NCBI RefSeq assembly: GCF_004217115.1
Contig: NZ_SHKN01000007.1
Coordinates: 1-64,000 of the forward strand
Origin: Ancylomarina subtilis
GTDB lineage: Bacteria > Bacteroidota > Bacteroidia > Bacteroidales > Marinifilaceae
Direction of reading: 5' to 3'
DNA length: 64,000 nt
The notes beneath the pieces are model-generated. The model ran no database searches. It was not told the DNA's origin and saw nothing but the letters and a program-made list of their open reading frames with translations. A program made the position numbers and the translations under genes. Below, piece after piece: positions 1-8,854 of the stretch (its first letter is position 1; the number at the start of each line of letters is the position of its first letter).

Positions 1-105
1 TAAAAACCAAAACAAAATTGAAGTTTTTTTAAAGTTTTTTTTCGAAAGAAATCAAACTCCACTTCCTGTTATCATTACCAAATTTTTTAAGAACTTTTCG
101 CTATC

Positions 106-147
106 AAAGCGGCTGCAAATATAAGAAACTTAATTCTAATTCTGCAA
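106..147 (-). promoter_or_regulatory. Leftward promoter, TTG-N21-TATATTTG
   Basis: On the minus strand TTG (147-145) is followed after 21 bases by TATATTTG (123-116), a full match to the Bacteroidota -33/-7 consensus. A GC-rich discriminator (GCAGCCGC) follows. It fires out of the left edge of the window, so its gene is not seen. Confidence 0.6.
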
Positions 148-254
148 ATGTTCGATTCATTTTTTTTGATTTATTATTATCATCAAGAAAAAGCCGGAGA
201 TAAAAAATGAGAACCTGACACAAGATCAAAATTCTCAGCACTCCCGAATCGAGA

Positions 255-345
255 GGTTGTTTAGTAGGTGTAAATAATCTTTTAAAAAAAATAAAAAATT
301 CCTACGACCACCCTACCACTGCCTATAAAATACTACTAAACAACC
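255..345. repeat. 13-bp perfect inverted repeat, 65-nt spacing
   Basis: GGTTGTTTAGTAG at 255-267 is the exact reverse complement of 333-345. It lies downstream of the 370-411 leftward promoter, so a leftward transcript could fold with these arms closing a 65-nt internal region. A smaller hairpin (CTCCCG/CGAGAG arms with one G-U pair) lies at 241-255. Function is unknown. Confidence 0.6.
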
Positions 346-369
346 ATTTTATAAATCCACTCTCCGTTG

Positions 370-411
370 AAAGTGGCTACAAATATAAGGGCAAAACCCT
401 ATTATTTCCAA
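370..411 (-). promoter_or_regulatory. Second leftward promoter, TTG-N21-TATATTTG
   Basis: On the minus strand TTG (411-409) and TATATTTG (387-380) are 21 bases apart. The 20 bases at 370-389 match 106-125 at 18 positions, so this is a tandem copy of the other leftward promoter. It lies just beyond the terminator of the upstream channel gene, which suggests that a separate transcription unit starts here. Confidence 0.6.
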
Positions 412-417
412 ACGTTT

Positions 418-467
418 TTTAATAAAAAATCATCAATAAATCATATTCAATTGATTTATTGATGATT
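418..467 (-). terminator. Intrinsic terminator of the K+ channel unit
   Basis: A perfect 16-bp stem (428-443 with 452-467) and 8-base loop are followed on the minus strand by a T-rich run (420-429). It lies directly after the stop codon of the channel gene. Confidence 0.8.
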
Positions 468-494
468 AATAATGAAATAAAATTCGAAATATTT

Positions 495-1544
495 TTATCT
501 GGTCAATTTCCCCGTATTAAGGAGCTTATTTAGTCGCGCTAATTGATCCGAATCCCCCAACACAAAAAGTTGAAACTTTTGATCCAGTATAATATCTGGG
601 GAAGGGTTATAAATATAGTTTCCCTCATCATCCTTTAAACCTATAATATTGGCTCCGGAAACATTTCTAACATTCAAATCAAGAATCGACTTACCGACAA
701 AACAATTGGCAAGATTAGAACAGGAAACTTCTATAAGCTTAACACCCTTTATCGATTGGAGCAAAATTTTATCGACAAATTCAATAATATCAGGCTGGGC
801 AACCAATTTAGCCATCTGCTGCCCACCAAGAAGATCAGGCATAATAACATTATTGGCACCAGCACGCTTAAGCTTATTATCAGACTGAAGCTTGGAAGAT
901 CGGGATATGATTCGAATATCAGGATTTAACTCTCTGGCTGTTAGACAAACGTAGACATTTGCGGCGTCATCAGGAATAGCCGTAATCAGCGCCTTGGCTT
1001 TTAAAATGTTTGCAGACGTTAAGATCTCTTCCAAAGTGGCATCCCCCTGAATAAACAATAGTTCAGGAATCATTCGTATTTTATCGATACTGGATTCCTT
1101 AGAATCAATCACTACAACCTGCTCACCATGATTAAGTAATTCGAGACTTGCCTGACGTCCGTTACGACCAAAACCACAAACGATAACATGATTGCTTAAT
1201 TTCTCAATTTTTCTAGCCACTCTATAATCTTTTAAATTTCTACGAAAAACACCATCTAATATAAACCGGGTTACTGCTGAAACAATATAACCAAAAATAC
1301 CAAAACTGGATAATATCAAGAATATTGTAAAAAGCTTTCCATTATCAGAAAGATCATGAACTTCTTTAAAACCAACAGTTGAAATGGTAATAACGGTCAT
1401 GTATAATGCATCAATAAAATTGTAATCATCATTGAGATGCATGTAACCAACAGTTCCAATACTGATGACCACTAACATCAGAATCAGAGCGAAACTAAGT
1501 GTTTTAACATTTTCTTCCCAGACCTTACGTCCCTTTAATGCCAT
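495..1544 (-). CDS. Potassium channel with TrkA-N/RCK domains
   Basis: This is a two-transmembrane K+ channel subunit fused to a cytoplasmic regulator, predicted to conduct K+ across the inner membrane under nucleotide or ligand control. TM1 lies at about residues 16-35. A pore helix ends in the selectivity filter TVGF (56-59), and TM2 lies at about 72-95. A Rossmann TrkA-N domain starts at GFGRNG (124-129), and a TrkA-C-like domain fills about 260-345. The length of 349 residues is normal for the family. It follows the DUF2851 gene by 65 bases on the same strand and ends at a strong terminator, so the two are probably co-transcribed. The ligand cannot be read from the sequence. Confidence 0.9.
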   Translation of the reverse strand: MALKGRKVWEENVKTLSFALILMLVVISIGTVGYMHLNDDYNFIDALYMTVITISTVGFKEVHDLSDNGKLFTIFLILSSFGIFGYIVSAVTRFILDGVFRRNLKDYRVARKIEKLSNHVIVCGFGRNGRQASLELLNHGEQVVVIDSKESSIDKIRMIPELLFIQGDATLEEILTSANILKAKALITAIPDDAANVYVCLTARELNPDIRIISRSSKLQSDNKLKRAGANNVIMPDLLGGQQMAKLVAQPDIIEFVDKILLQSIKGVKLIEVSCSNLANCFVGKSILDLNVRNVSGANIIGLKDDEGNYIYNPSPDIILDQKFQLFVLGDSDQLARLNKLLNTGKLTR

Positions 1545-1609
1545 TGCTCGTTTTTATGTGAAAATTAAAAACTAATTTAATCAATCTTATCTAATCACAA
1601 TAAGGAAAA

Positions 1610-2887
1610 CTACATTTGTTCTGAACGAATAATTCGATTTCCCAATTCACACTCCAAACATCTATACGCGTTACAATATTCCGACTTCAAATGTAACAGA
1701 GATTGAGAATGATATGCTGACTTTAGTTGTATTCCTATTTCTTTCCAACCATTTACAATCCTATTCTTTTCGGATTTCAAGCTTTCAAGAATAAACAAAG
1801 CTCTATCAACATAAATTGGATTTCCAATTTCTTTACCATAGACAAATAATATGGGGACAATTGCATTAATAATTAAAACATCGACAGTTGCCTGGCCCAA
1901 AACTTTGGGCTTATAATCAGCTTTCTCTCCAAAACGATAATGCGTTAACCAATACTGAGAGGCTTCAACCTGCAATAAGGTGTGAAAATCTGCAACATTC
2001 TCTATTTGAATAATTTTTGAAAACAAGGACTGTGATTTGTAGATCAGATTAGCCAATTGTGCAATTCGGACTGTAGGAAAGTTTACCGGATGCAGTCGCA
2101 TAAACTTCCATCGTCCCTTTTCAAGGGGCTTTAAGTCAAATTTGTTTCTCAGAAAATTGTATTCCGCTTGCAGTTTGGAGTAATAGGGATCGCTTAAATT
2201 AGAATCATGAAGAAAACCTGCCTGACCGAATAAAATCGCCTCCAACTGCAGAGGAGAATTCTTCTGCTTGGCAAGAATTTTCAAGGGAATTGATCGAGCC
2301 AGTTGCTCAAAAGGATCGGCATTAAGTTTCATCCCAAAATAACGAGCCAAAACCTGATAAAACGTTTCTTCCCAGGAATTGGAATTTTGGTGATACATCT
2401 GCTTAATGCCCACAGCTTTTCGCTCCAATCGTTCCAGCAACATCCTATCGAGCCAATGACTTACAAAAAAATTATTCAACTTGGGAATATCCCTTTGACA
2501 AGGAATCCACAACTGAGAAGACATTAAAGATTGGTATCTATCCAGATATTGCTCAGATATCTCCAACTTAAGACAAGGCAAAAGTCTACCATTAGATAAA
2601 ACGACATCAACATCATTTTCATAAACAACATGCAGTATGACATTGTTGTATGCGGCATCACTATCGTGATGATGTTTGTACCAATCAGAAGATTTTAAAT
2701 GAATTTCAACATTCCCAACCCAAAGCAAACCATCAATTTCAATTCGAGCTTCAAAGAAATCCGGCCCCGAATCTCTATTCAACCGTCCCGTATCTATCAG
2801 ACACAATCGATGTCCTTGATCAGAGAATAAGTTTTGATCATCAAAAAGACGATAAGTCCAGATGTAGTGTAGGAAATCCTCATTCAT
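1610..2887 (-). CDS. DUF2851 family protein
   Basis: This 425-residue soluble protein has the features I associate with the Bacteroidota family DUF2851. An N-terminal module contains FLHYIW, a GPDFFEARI-like segment and GNVEIHLKSSDW, followed by a long helical C-terminal part with a Cys-rich tail (CNAYRCLEC). There is no signal peptide or membrane segment. The function of the family is not established, and I assign none. It starts shortly after the pyrF terminator and lies 65 bases before the K+ channel gene, so it probably heads a two-gene transcript. Confidence 0.8.
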   Translation of the reverse strand: MNEDFLHYIWTYRLFDDQNLFSDQGHRLCLIDTGRLNRDSGPDFFEARIEIDGLLWVGNVEIHLKSSDWYKHHHDSDAAYNNVILHVVYENDVDVVLSNGRLLPCLKLEISEQYLDRYQSLMSSQLWIPCQRDIPKLNNFFVSHWLDRMLLERLERKAVGIKQMYHQNSNSWEETFYQVLARYFGMKLNADPFEQLARSIPLKILAKQKNSPLQLEAILFGQAGFLHDSNLSDPYYSKLQAEYNFLRNKFDLKPLEKGRWKFMRLHPVNFPTVRIAQLANLIYKSQSLFSKIIQIENVADFHTLLQVEASQYWLTHYRFGEKADYKPKVLGQATVDVLIINAIVPILFVYGKEIGNPIYVDRALFILESLKSEKNRIVNGWKEIGIQLKSAYHSQSLLHLKSEYCNAYRCLECELGNRIIRSEQM

Positions 2888-2951
2888 AAAAACAAATTCT
2901 AAGTTGTCAAAATAGAATACTAAATTTATGATATGATTTCTAAGAATACAA

Positions 2952-2982
2952 CAAAAAAAGCGATGATCTTAAGATCATCGCT
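2952..2982 (-). terminator. Terminator of pyrF
   Basis: A perfect palindrome (2959-2982, arms AGCGATGATCTT) is followed on the minus strand by a seven-T run (2952-2958), just after the pyrF stop codon. Confidence 0.85.
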
Positions 2983-3005
2983 CCTTTATCTTCTTAATAT
3001 CAAGA

Positions 3006-3833
3006 TTATAAAATCCCTTTAGCATCCATCAAGTCTGCCATTTCTTCCTGAAGTTCAAGTGCTTTTTCGCGAGCCACTTCTGCAAATTTTGGTGTTGAAT
3101 CTGCATAGATAATCCCTCGGGATGAGTTAACCAATAAACCACAATGATCATTCATTCCATATTTTGCAACTTCCTGCAAACTACCACCCTGAGCGCCTAC
3201 GCCCGGAACCAATAGGAAATGATTGGGAGCAATCTTACGAATATCAGACAACATTTCTGCTTTCGTAGCACCTACTACATACATCATATTATCCTGAGAA
3301 CCCCACTCTTGTGATTTCTCAAGAACTTTTTCGAACAATTTCTGCTCACCTTCTTGAAAGAATTGAAAATCGAAAGCCCCCTTATTAGATGTCAATGCCA
3401 ATAGAATTACCCACTTGTCTTTATATGAAAGAAAAGGCGTAACCGAATCTTCACCCATATATGGCGCAACCGTAATCGAATCAAAAGGCATATTCTCTAA
3501 AAATGCACTGGCATACATTTTCGAGGTATTACCAATATCACCGCGCTTAGCATCAGCAATTAGAAAGACTTCAGGATAATTTTCCTTAATGTAACAAACA
3601 GTCTTCTCAAGAGAAAGCCATCCTTTTGCCCCTTTACACTCGTAAAAAGCAATATTGGGCTTGTAAGCGACAACCAAATGAGCTGTTGCATCAACAATGG
3701 CTTTGTTGAATTCAAAAATTGGATCTTCTTCTTTTAGTAAATGTTCCGGAATCTTTTTCTCATCTGTATCCAAACCAACACATAAGAAGGACTTCTTTAA
3801 TTTGATTTGCTCGAATAAAGCTTGATAGTTCAT
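3006..3833 (-). CDS. pyrF: Orotidine 5'-phosphate decarboxylase (type 2)
   Basis: It decarboxylates OMP to UMP, the last step of de novo pyrimidine synthesis, in the cytoplasm. The signature DAKRGDIG (residues 94-101) holds the catalytic Lys/Asp array. GLDTD near residue 20 and a phosphate-binding PGVGAQGG near the C-terminus complete the TIM barrel. The 275-residue length fits the longer type 2 subfamily usual in Bacteroidota, not the roughly 230-residue E. coli type. It follows prfA on the same strand, but a hairpin separates the two. No other pyr gene is nearby. Confidence 0.95.
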   Translation of the reverse strand: MNYQALFEQIKLKKSFLCVGLDTDEKKIPEHLLKEEDPIFEFNKAIVDATAHLVVAYKPNIAFYECKGAKGWLSLEKTVCYIKENYPEVFLIADAKRGDIGNTSKMYASAFLENMPFDSITVAPYMGEDSVTPFLSYKDKWVILLALTSNKGAFDFQFFQEGEQKLFEKVLEKSQEWGSQDNMMYVVGATKAEMLSDIRKIAPNHFLLVPGVGAQGGSLQEVAKYGMNDHCGLLVNSSRGIIYADSTPKFAEVAREKALELQEEMADLMDAKGIL

Positions 3834-3892
3834 TTGTTATTTATTTAATGGTTGTTTGTATTTCTTATTAATGATGATCCATTAAAATGAGA

Positions 3893-3926
3893 TCAAAAAA
3901 AAGGCAGTAGTTAAAAACCACTGCCA
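3893..3926 (-). terminator. Probable terminator of prfA
   Basis: GGCAGT (3903-3908) pairs with ACTGCC (3920-3925), and a T-run follows on the minus strand (3895-3902). The stem is short with an imperfect extension. It lies immediately after the prfA stop. Confidence 0.6.
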
Positions 3927-3933
3927 AATATTA

Positions 3934-5019
3934 TTATAAACCACTTTCCTTAAGTCGCTCTGCATTCTCCTCAACCTGAAGTTTATCGATAATCTCCTGA
4001 ATATCGCCATCCATAATTGCACTCAAATTATACAGAGTCAAGTTAATTCTATGATCGGTAACTCGACCTTGTGGGTAATTGTATGTTCTAATTTTAGCCG
4101 AACGGTCTCCTGTTGACACCATCGTCTTACGTTTTGATGAAATCTCATCAAGATACTTTTGGTGCTCCATCGCATAAATACGAGAACGCAACTCAATCAT
4201 CGCCTTAGCTAAGTTCTTAAGCTGAGATTTTTGATCCTGACAAGTCACCACAATACCCGTTGGGATGTGAGTCAAACGAATTGCAGAATAGGTTGTATTT
4301 ACCGACTGTCCTCCAGGTCCTGAAGAACAATAAGTATCCTTACGGATATCGCTTTCTTTTACATCAATATCAAACTCTTCAGCTTCTGGTAAAACCGCTA
4401 CCGATGCCGCACTGGTATGCACACGACCTTGTGTTTCTGTTTGAGGCACACGCTGAACACGGTGTACACCTGATTCATATTTCAGAACACCATAAACATT
4501 AGCTCCTGTCACATTCAGCACCACCTCTTTGTATCCTCCAGAAGTTCCTTCGCTGCACGAAGACATAGATACCTTCCAACCTTTACTCTCACAGAATTTG
4601 GTATACATTCTATATAAATCCCCTGCAAAAATACTCGCTTCATCTCCACCAGCACCCGCACGGATTTCAAGAATTGCATTTTTTGAATCTTCAGGATCGG
4701 CAGGAACTAAAAGCAATTTAATATTTTGCTCCATCTCCGGTAATCTTTCCTCAAGCTCTTCCAATTCCATTTTTGCCATTTCACGCAATTCCTCATCGCT
4801 CTCTGTGGCTAATATTTCTTTTGATTCGGCAATAGTCTCAAGTGCATTTCTATATTCTCTTGCAGCAGAATCAACCAAATCCAATTCTTTATATTCTTTG
4901 CTCAACTTAACAAAGCGTTTCATATCACCCATAACCTCAGGATCGGTAATCAATTGACTCACCTCCTTAAAGCGGATAAAAACACCTTCCAGTTTACTTA
5001 GTAACACATTATCGCTCAT
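3934..5019 (-). CDS. prfA: Peptide chain release factor 1
   Basis: It recognises UAA and UAG stop codons in the ribosomal A site and triggers peptidyl-tRNA hydrolysis. The GGQ hydrolysis motif lies near residue 235 (SGPGGQSVN). The stop-codon-reading tripeptide, PxT in RF1, is seen as PQT near residue 190 in RVPQTETQ. This separates it from RF2, which has SPF and a frameshift site. The 361-residue length is normal. A minus-strand -7 match (TAATTTTG, 5051-5044) lies about 25 bases upstream, without a clear -33 element. Confidence 0.95.
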   Translation of the reverse strand: MSDNVLLSKLEGVFIRFKEVSQLITDPEVMGDMKRFVKLSKEYKELDLVDSAAREYRNALETIAESKEILATESDEELREMAKMELEELEERLPEMEQNIKLLLVPADPEDSKNAILEIRAGAGGDEASIFAGDLYRMYTKFCESKGWKVSMSSCSEGTSGGYKEVVLNVTGANVYGVLKYESGVHRVQRVPQTETQGRVHTSAASVAVLPEAEEFDIDVKESDIRKDTYCSSGPGGQSVNTTYSAIRLTHIPTGIVVTCQDQKSQLKNLAKAMIELRSRIYAMEHQKYLDEISSKRKTMVSTGDRSAKIRTYNYPQGRVTDHRINLTLYNLSAIMDGDIQEIIDKLQVEENAERLKESGL

Positions 5020-5200
5020 TCCTATAATCTCTTAAAATTTGCACAAAATTAGGAAAATAAAATCACATTAATCGATTTGCACCTTATTATTAAAACAATT
5101 CAACCAATTAATATATCATAATAATAATAAACTAAGGACTCTATCTAAATTCTCTAAACTTTATCCAAGCATAATGAAGTCGCTTGAATTATAAATACAA

Positions 5201-5233
5201 AGAAGCCGATCATCCATCAATGGGATGATCGGC
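5201..5233 (-). terminator. Terminator-like hairpin after purM
   Basis: GCCGATCATCC (5205-5215) pairs perfectly with 5223-5233. The minus-strand sequence after the stem is only moderately T-rich (CTTCTTTGTAT). It lies 19 bases beyond the purM stop. Confidence 0.7.
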
Positions 5234-5251
5234 TCATATTATAAATTCTAT

Positions 5252-6421
5252 TTAATATTCGAATTGCCCGAATTCACTTTTAATCGTCAACTTCTTACTG
5301 TCAGAAGCTTCAACTCGCCCAACAATTTTCGCATCTACATTAAAACTTTTCGAAATTTCGATAATATCATTTGCAATTTCAGCAGGCACATAAAACTCAT
5401 AGCGGTGTCCCATATTGAATACCTTATACATCTCATCCCATGAGGTTCCACTTTGCTCCTTAATCAACTTAAATAAGGGTGGCACATCAAATAGGTTATC
5501 TTTTACGATATGAAGATTGTCGACAAAATGAAGAACTTTTGTTTGAGCTCCACCTGAACAATGAATCATACCATGAATTTGAGAACGATACTTATCTAAA
5601 GCTACTTTTACAATAGGAGCAAAAGTACGGGTTGCTGACAAAACTAATTTTCCAGCATCCAATTCTGTGCCTTCAACGGCATCAGTTAATTTACAATTCC
5701 CTGAATAAACCAAGTTTTCAGGGACTGATCCATCAAAACTTTCAGGATATTTTTCTGCAAGATATTTTGAGAATACATCATGACGAGCAGAAGTCAATCC
5801 ATTCGACCCCATACCCCCATTATAGCTTTCTTCGTATGTCGCTTGACCAAATGAAGATAAACCAACAATGACATCACCCGCTTGAATCTTTTCATTGGTA
5901 ATAACATCTTTGCGTTTCATTCGACAAGTTACAGTTGAATCCACAATGATCGTACGAACCAAGTCACCCACATCAGCCGTTTCACCACCAGTTGAATAAA
6001 TATTCACCCCTAAATCGCGATACTCTGCAAGCAATTCTTCTGTTCCATTAATAATTTCAGAAATAACTTCACCTGGGATCAGGTTTTTATTGCGACCAAT
6101 AGTCGACGAAAGTAGAATATTATCGACAGCTCCTACACAAAGTAAATCATCAAGATTCATGATAATCGCATCCTGAGCAATCCCCTTCCAAACGGATAAA
6201 TCACCCGTTTCTTTCCAATACATATAAGCCAGAGACGATTTTGTTCCTGCTCCGTCAGCATGCATGATATTACAATATTCTTCATCTCCAGTAAGGTAAT
6301 CAGGAATTACCTTACAAAAAGCCTTTGGATAAAGCCCTTTATCAATATTCTTTATTGCATTATGCACATCTTCCTTCGATGCGGAAACGCCTCTTAAGTT
6401 GTATCTTTCGTCTTTTCTCAT
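5252..6421 (-). CDS. purM: Phosphoribosylformylglycinamidine cyclo-ligase (AIR synthetase)
   Basis: It performs the ATP-dependent closure of FGAM to AIR, step five of purine synthesis. The glycine-rich and Asp-rich ATP-grip of the PurM fold is visible: HADGAGTKSSLAY near residue 54, DAIIMNLDDLLCVGA near 90 and STGGETADVGDL near 145. A late CSGGAQTKVLHF segment follows near 290. At 389 residues it matches the longer Bacteroidota form, not the roughly 345-residue enterobacterial one. It is monocistronic between two hairpins, with no other pur genes beside it. Confidence 0.9.
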   Translation of the reverse strand: MRKDERYNLRGVSASKEDVHNAIKNIDKGLYPKAFCKVIPDYLTGDEEYCNIMHADGAGTKSSLAYMYWKETGDLSVWKGIAQDAIIMNLDDLLCVGAVDNILLSSTIGRNKNLIPGEVISEIINGTEELLAEYRDLGVNIYSTGGETADVGDLVRTIIVDSTVTCRMKRKDVITNEKIQAGDVIVGLSSFGQATYEESYNGGMGSNGLTSARHDVFSKYLAEKYPESFDGSVPENLVYSGNCKLTDAVEGTELDAGKLVLSATRTFAPIVKVALDKYRSQIHGMIHCSGGAQTKVLHFVDNLHIVKDNLFDVPPLFKLIKEQSGTSWDEMYKVFNMGHRYEFYVPAEIANDIIEISKSFNVDAKIVGRVEASDSKKLTIKSEFGQFEY

Positions 6422-6434
6422 GGTTGGATAGTAG

Positions 6435-6467
6435 TAAAAAAAGCGCCCTGCATGGCAGAACGCTTTT
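6435..6467 (-). terminator. Terminator of the porE-like gene
   Basis: AAGCG (6441-6445) pairs with CGCTT (6461-6465) around an inner stem CTGC/GCAG. A seven-base T-run follows on the minus strand (6436-6442). It lies between the porE-like stop and the purM start. Confidence 0.7.
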
Positions 6468-6529
6468 GTTATTTTTTTGCCGTCGTAAAGTTAGTATTTT
6501 TTCCCTTTAACGAAAGCCCTATTCCTCAA

Positions 6530-8629
6530 CTATCTCTTCGATCTTTTTGATCTGTCAAATCTTGACTTTGACTTCTTATCAATTCTCTTTATTTTGATTT
6601 CTGTTCTTCTGTTCATTTGAAGGGCAACCTGCTTCTGCTCATCCGTACTTAATCCGTCAATAAATTCTTTACTCAAAACATCACCCACTTTTAAGAATGG
6701 ATATTTATCTTGTCCTTCTTGTTTTACAACCCAAGGCTTGTTTTCCCCATAGCTCAAAGCCTTCAGTCGAGCTGAATCAACCCCTTCGTCAACCAAATAA
6801 TCAACACAAACCTGTGCTCTCAATTTCGAAATACTATCGTTCACCTGTTCATTGCCTACAAAATCAGTATGCGAACTCAGTTCTATCAGAATATCAGAAT
6901 GCGTTTTCATTGTTTCAACTAAATCGTTCAAAGCCTCCTTTGCCTCATCAGTCAAAACCCACTCATTAAATCCAAACAAAACGTTCTTCAATCGGATTGG
7001 AACCCCAACTCCTTTAAGCTCAAAGTTCAAATCGACATTCAACTTTTCATCCATATTTCCAGCATCGATAACTTTCTTTTCGGTAAGAAAATCATCCCCC
7101 GAAACGGTCACTGTATATTTTGTATCAGCATGAATTGGTAATTTAAACTCACCCTTTTCTCCCAAACTGATATTCGATTTCTCTCCTTTATCTGATTCAA
7201 CTTGCACACGAACTCTCTTACCGACTAAACCCTCGTCAAAATGAATTTTACCTTCTGCTATTTCTATAATCGTAGGATCAATCTCAAGCTTCTCAAAAGA
7301 AAAGATATCATCATTCCCCTTATTTCTAGATGATGCAAAAAGTCCCTTATTCCGACCTGACTGAAAAACAATACTAAAATCGTCAGCTTCAGAATTTATA
7401 GGATATTTCATATTCTCAACATCCCATACTTGTCCTCTGGGTTTAGCAACATACAAATCAAGACCTCCCATTCCGTCTAACCTATCGGATGCAAAATACA
7501 ACATCCCGTTATCGCGGATATATGGGAACAGTTCATCCCTATCAGTATTAATATCTGACCCCATATTAATTGGACTTCCCCAACTTCCACCTTCCGACTT
7601 CACCATCCATATATCATTTCCACCATAACCCCCTGCCATATCCGATGCAAAATAAAGCGTTTCACCATCTGCCGAAATCGAAGGATGTCCAACTGATAGT
7701 GAATCAGGAACCAAATCTACTTTCTGCAAACCAGCCCATTCGTCTCCTTGCATCGCTACGCGATAAATCTTTGTCCCTTGGTCTTCTCCATCTACTTTCC
7801 TTGAAGATGTAAAGTACAACACATTCCTTTCAAGATCGATACATGCAGCCCCATCATTCAGGACAGAATTTACACTATCGCCTAATCTTACAGGTCTTTG
7901 CCATGCGAATTCGTCCTTAAATACCGTTTTCACATCAACAACCCGACCTCTTTTATTCTTAACATCCCGCTTAATCTCATTGGTATATTCTGAACGAAAA
8001 AGATTAGAATACTTATCACCTGTAACCCCATCTTTCTTAATTCCCAAACCACCTTTTCGGGTACTGGTAAAAACGATAATATTTGTATCTCCACTCAAAT
8101 ACAATGGTGCAAATTCGCTCGCTCGTGTATTAAGCATATCCATCGGACGAACCTTATAAGCTTGAGGGTTCTCTTTCCACTCCTTCAGTTTCTCAAAAAC
8201 GCTAACCAATCTTTCCTCATCCCCTCTCAAATTTTCGGGCACATAATCCTTGTAAATGGCAAAAGTTTCTTCAGCATCCTCAACATCTCCATTCTTTATC
8301 TCTACCTGAGCCAAATGAATCAAAGCCTCCGGAAAAGAATCTCTTCTTCGAACAGCTTTTTTATACCAACCAGCCGCTTTTCTGAGCTCATTAATTTGTT
8401 CGAAACTAAGTCCCGCCTTATATGCCACATCTGATCTGAAATCATGATCTTTTGATTTGTTATAAGCCTTATCAAAATACGACTGTGCTTTATAATATTG
8501 GCCCTTATCAAACATTGCATCGCCTTTTCGGGCGTAATATTTGGGCGAACAGGCAATATTAAGTAGCAAACAAAGACTTAAACTAGCTCCGATTAAAATC
8601 CTCATATTAAAATGGTATAGATTATTCAA
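6530..8629 (-). CDS. porE: PorE-like OmpA-family lipoprotein of the type IX secretion system
   Basis: This is a predicted periplasmic, peptidoglycan-binding lipoprotein linking the type IX secretion machinery to the cell wall. The domain order matches PorE. A signal peptide has its lipobox ending at Cys27 (LNIAC). TPR repeats span about 30-150, and a PD40-type beta-propeller spans about 170-430 with recurring ASDMAGGYGGNDIW-like blades. A carboxypeptidase regulatory-like domain spans about 460-540 and an OmpA C-terminal domain about 555-685 (HTDFVGNEQVND). A very basic tail follows. Met9 (8605) is an equally good start, because the signal peptide begins there. It sits alone, and no por/gld neighbours are seen. 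Calling it PorE and not another OmpA/propeller paralogue is inference from the architecture. Confidence 0.8.
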   Translation of the reverse strand: MNNLYHFNMRILIGASLSLCLLLNIACSPKYYARKGDAMFDKGQYYKAQSYFDKAYNKSKDHDFRSDVAYKAGLSFEQINELRKAAGWYKKAVRRRDSFPEALIHLAQVEIKNGDVEDAEETFAIYKDYVPENLRGDEERLVSVFEKLKEWKENPQAYKVRPMDMLNTRASEFAPLYLSGDTNIIVFTSTRKGGLGIKKDGVTGDKYSNLFRSEYTNEIKRDVKNKRGRVVDVKTVFKDEFAWQRPVRLGDSVNSVLNDGAACIDLERNVLYFTSSRKVDGEDQGTKIYRVAMQGDEWAGLQKVDLVPDSLSVGHPSISADGETLYFASDMAGGYGGNDIWMVKSEGGSWGSPINMGSDINTDRDELFPYIRDNGMLYFASDRLDGMGGLDLYVAKPRGQVWDVENMKYPINSEADDFSIVFQSGRNKGLFASSRNKGNDDIFSFEKLEIDPTIIEIAEGKIHFDEGLVGKRVRVQVESDKGEKSNISLGEKGEFKLPIHADTKYTVTVSGDDFLTEKKVIDAGNMDEKLNVDLNFELKGVGVPIRLKNVLFGFNEWVLTDEAKEALNDLVETMKTHSDILIELSSHTDFVGNEQVNDSISKLRAQVCVDYLVDEGVDSARLKALSYGENKPWVVKQEGQDKYPFLKVGDVLSKEFIDGLSTDEQKQVALQMNRRTEIKIKRIDKKSKSRFDRSKRSKR

Positions 8630-8776
8630 ATTATAACTTAAACGTCCAATTTAGGAAATCCTGATAAAGATACAAAAGCAGACAAGCTTTTCACTCAGAT
8701 CAGAAGTATTAATATTGATAAACACAATCAATCTCCTTTTTATTGTCTCAAACCGAGAAGAGAATGCATTTTTTAC

Positions 8777-8813
8777 AAAAATAAAAAGAGAGCCCCAATG
8801 TGGAGCTCTCTCT
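8777..8813 (-). terminator. Terminator of glnN
   Basis: AGAGAGC (8787-8793) pairs with GCTCTCT (8805-8811), and a T-rich run follows on the minus strand. It lies about 45 bases beyond the glnN stop. Confidence 0.75.
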
Positions 8814-8854
8814 TTTTTATCAATTATCTTAATACAATGGTCCTAAAGACCACT

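Larger units (their letters stand above)
1..417. other. Gene-free AT-rich region with leftward promoters
   Basis: No convincing ORF is visible on either strand. The stretch holds two near-identical leftward promoters (106-147 and 370-411) and a 13-bp inverted repeat (255-345). The left edge is therefore probably the leader of a strongly expressed unit lying outside the window, possibly an rRNA or tRNA operon, because both promoters have a GC-rich block just after the -7 element. The identity of the downstream unit is inference. Confidence 0.5.
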
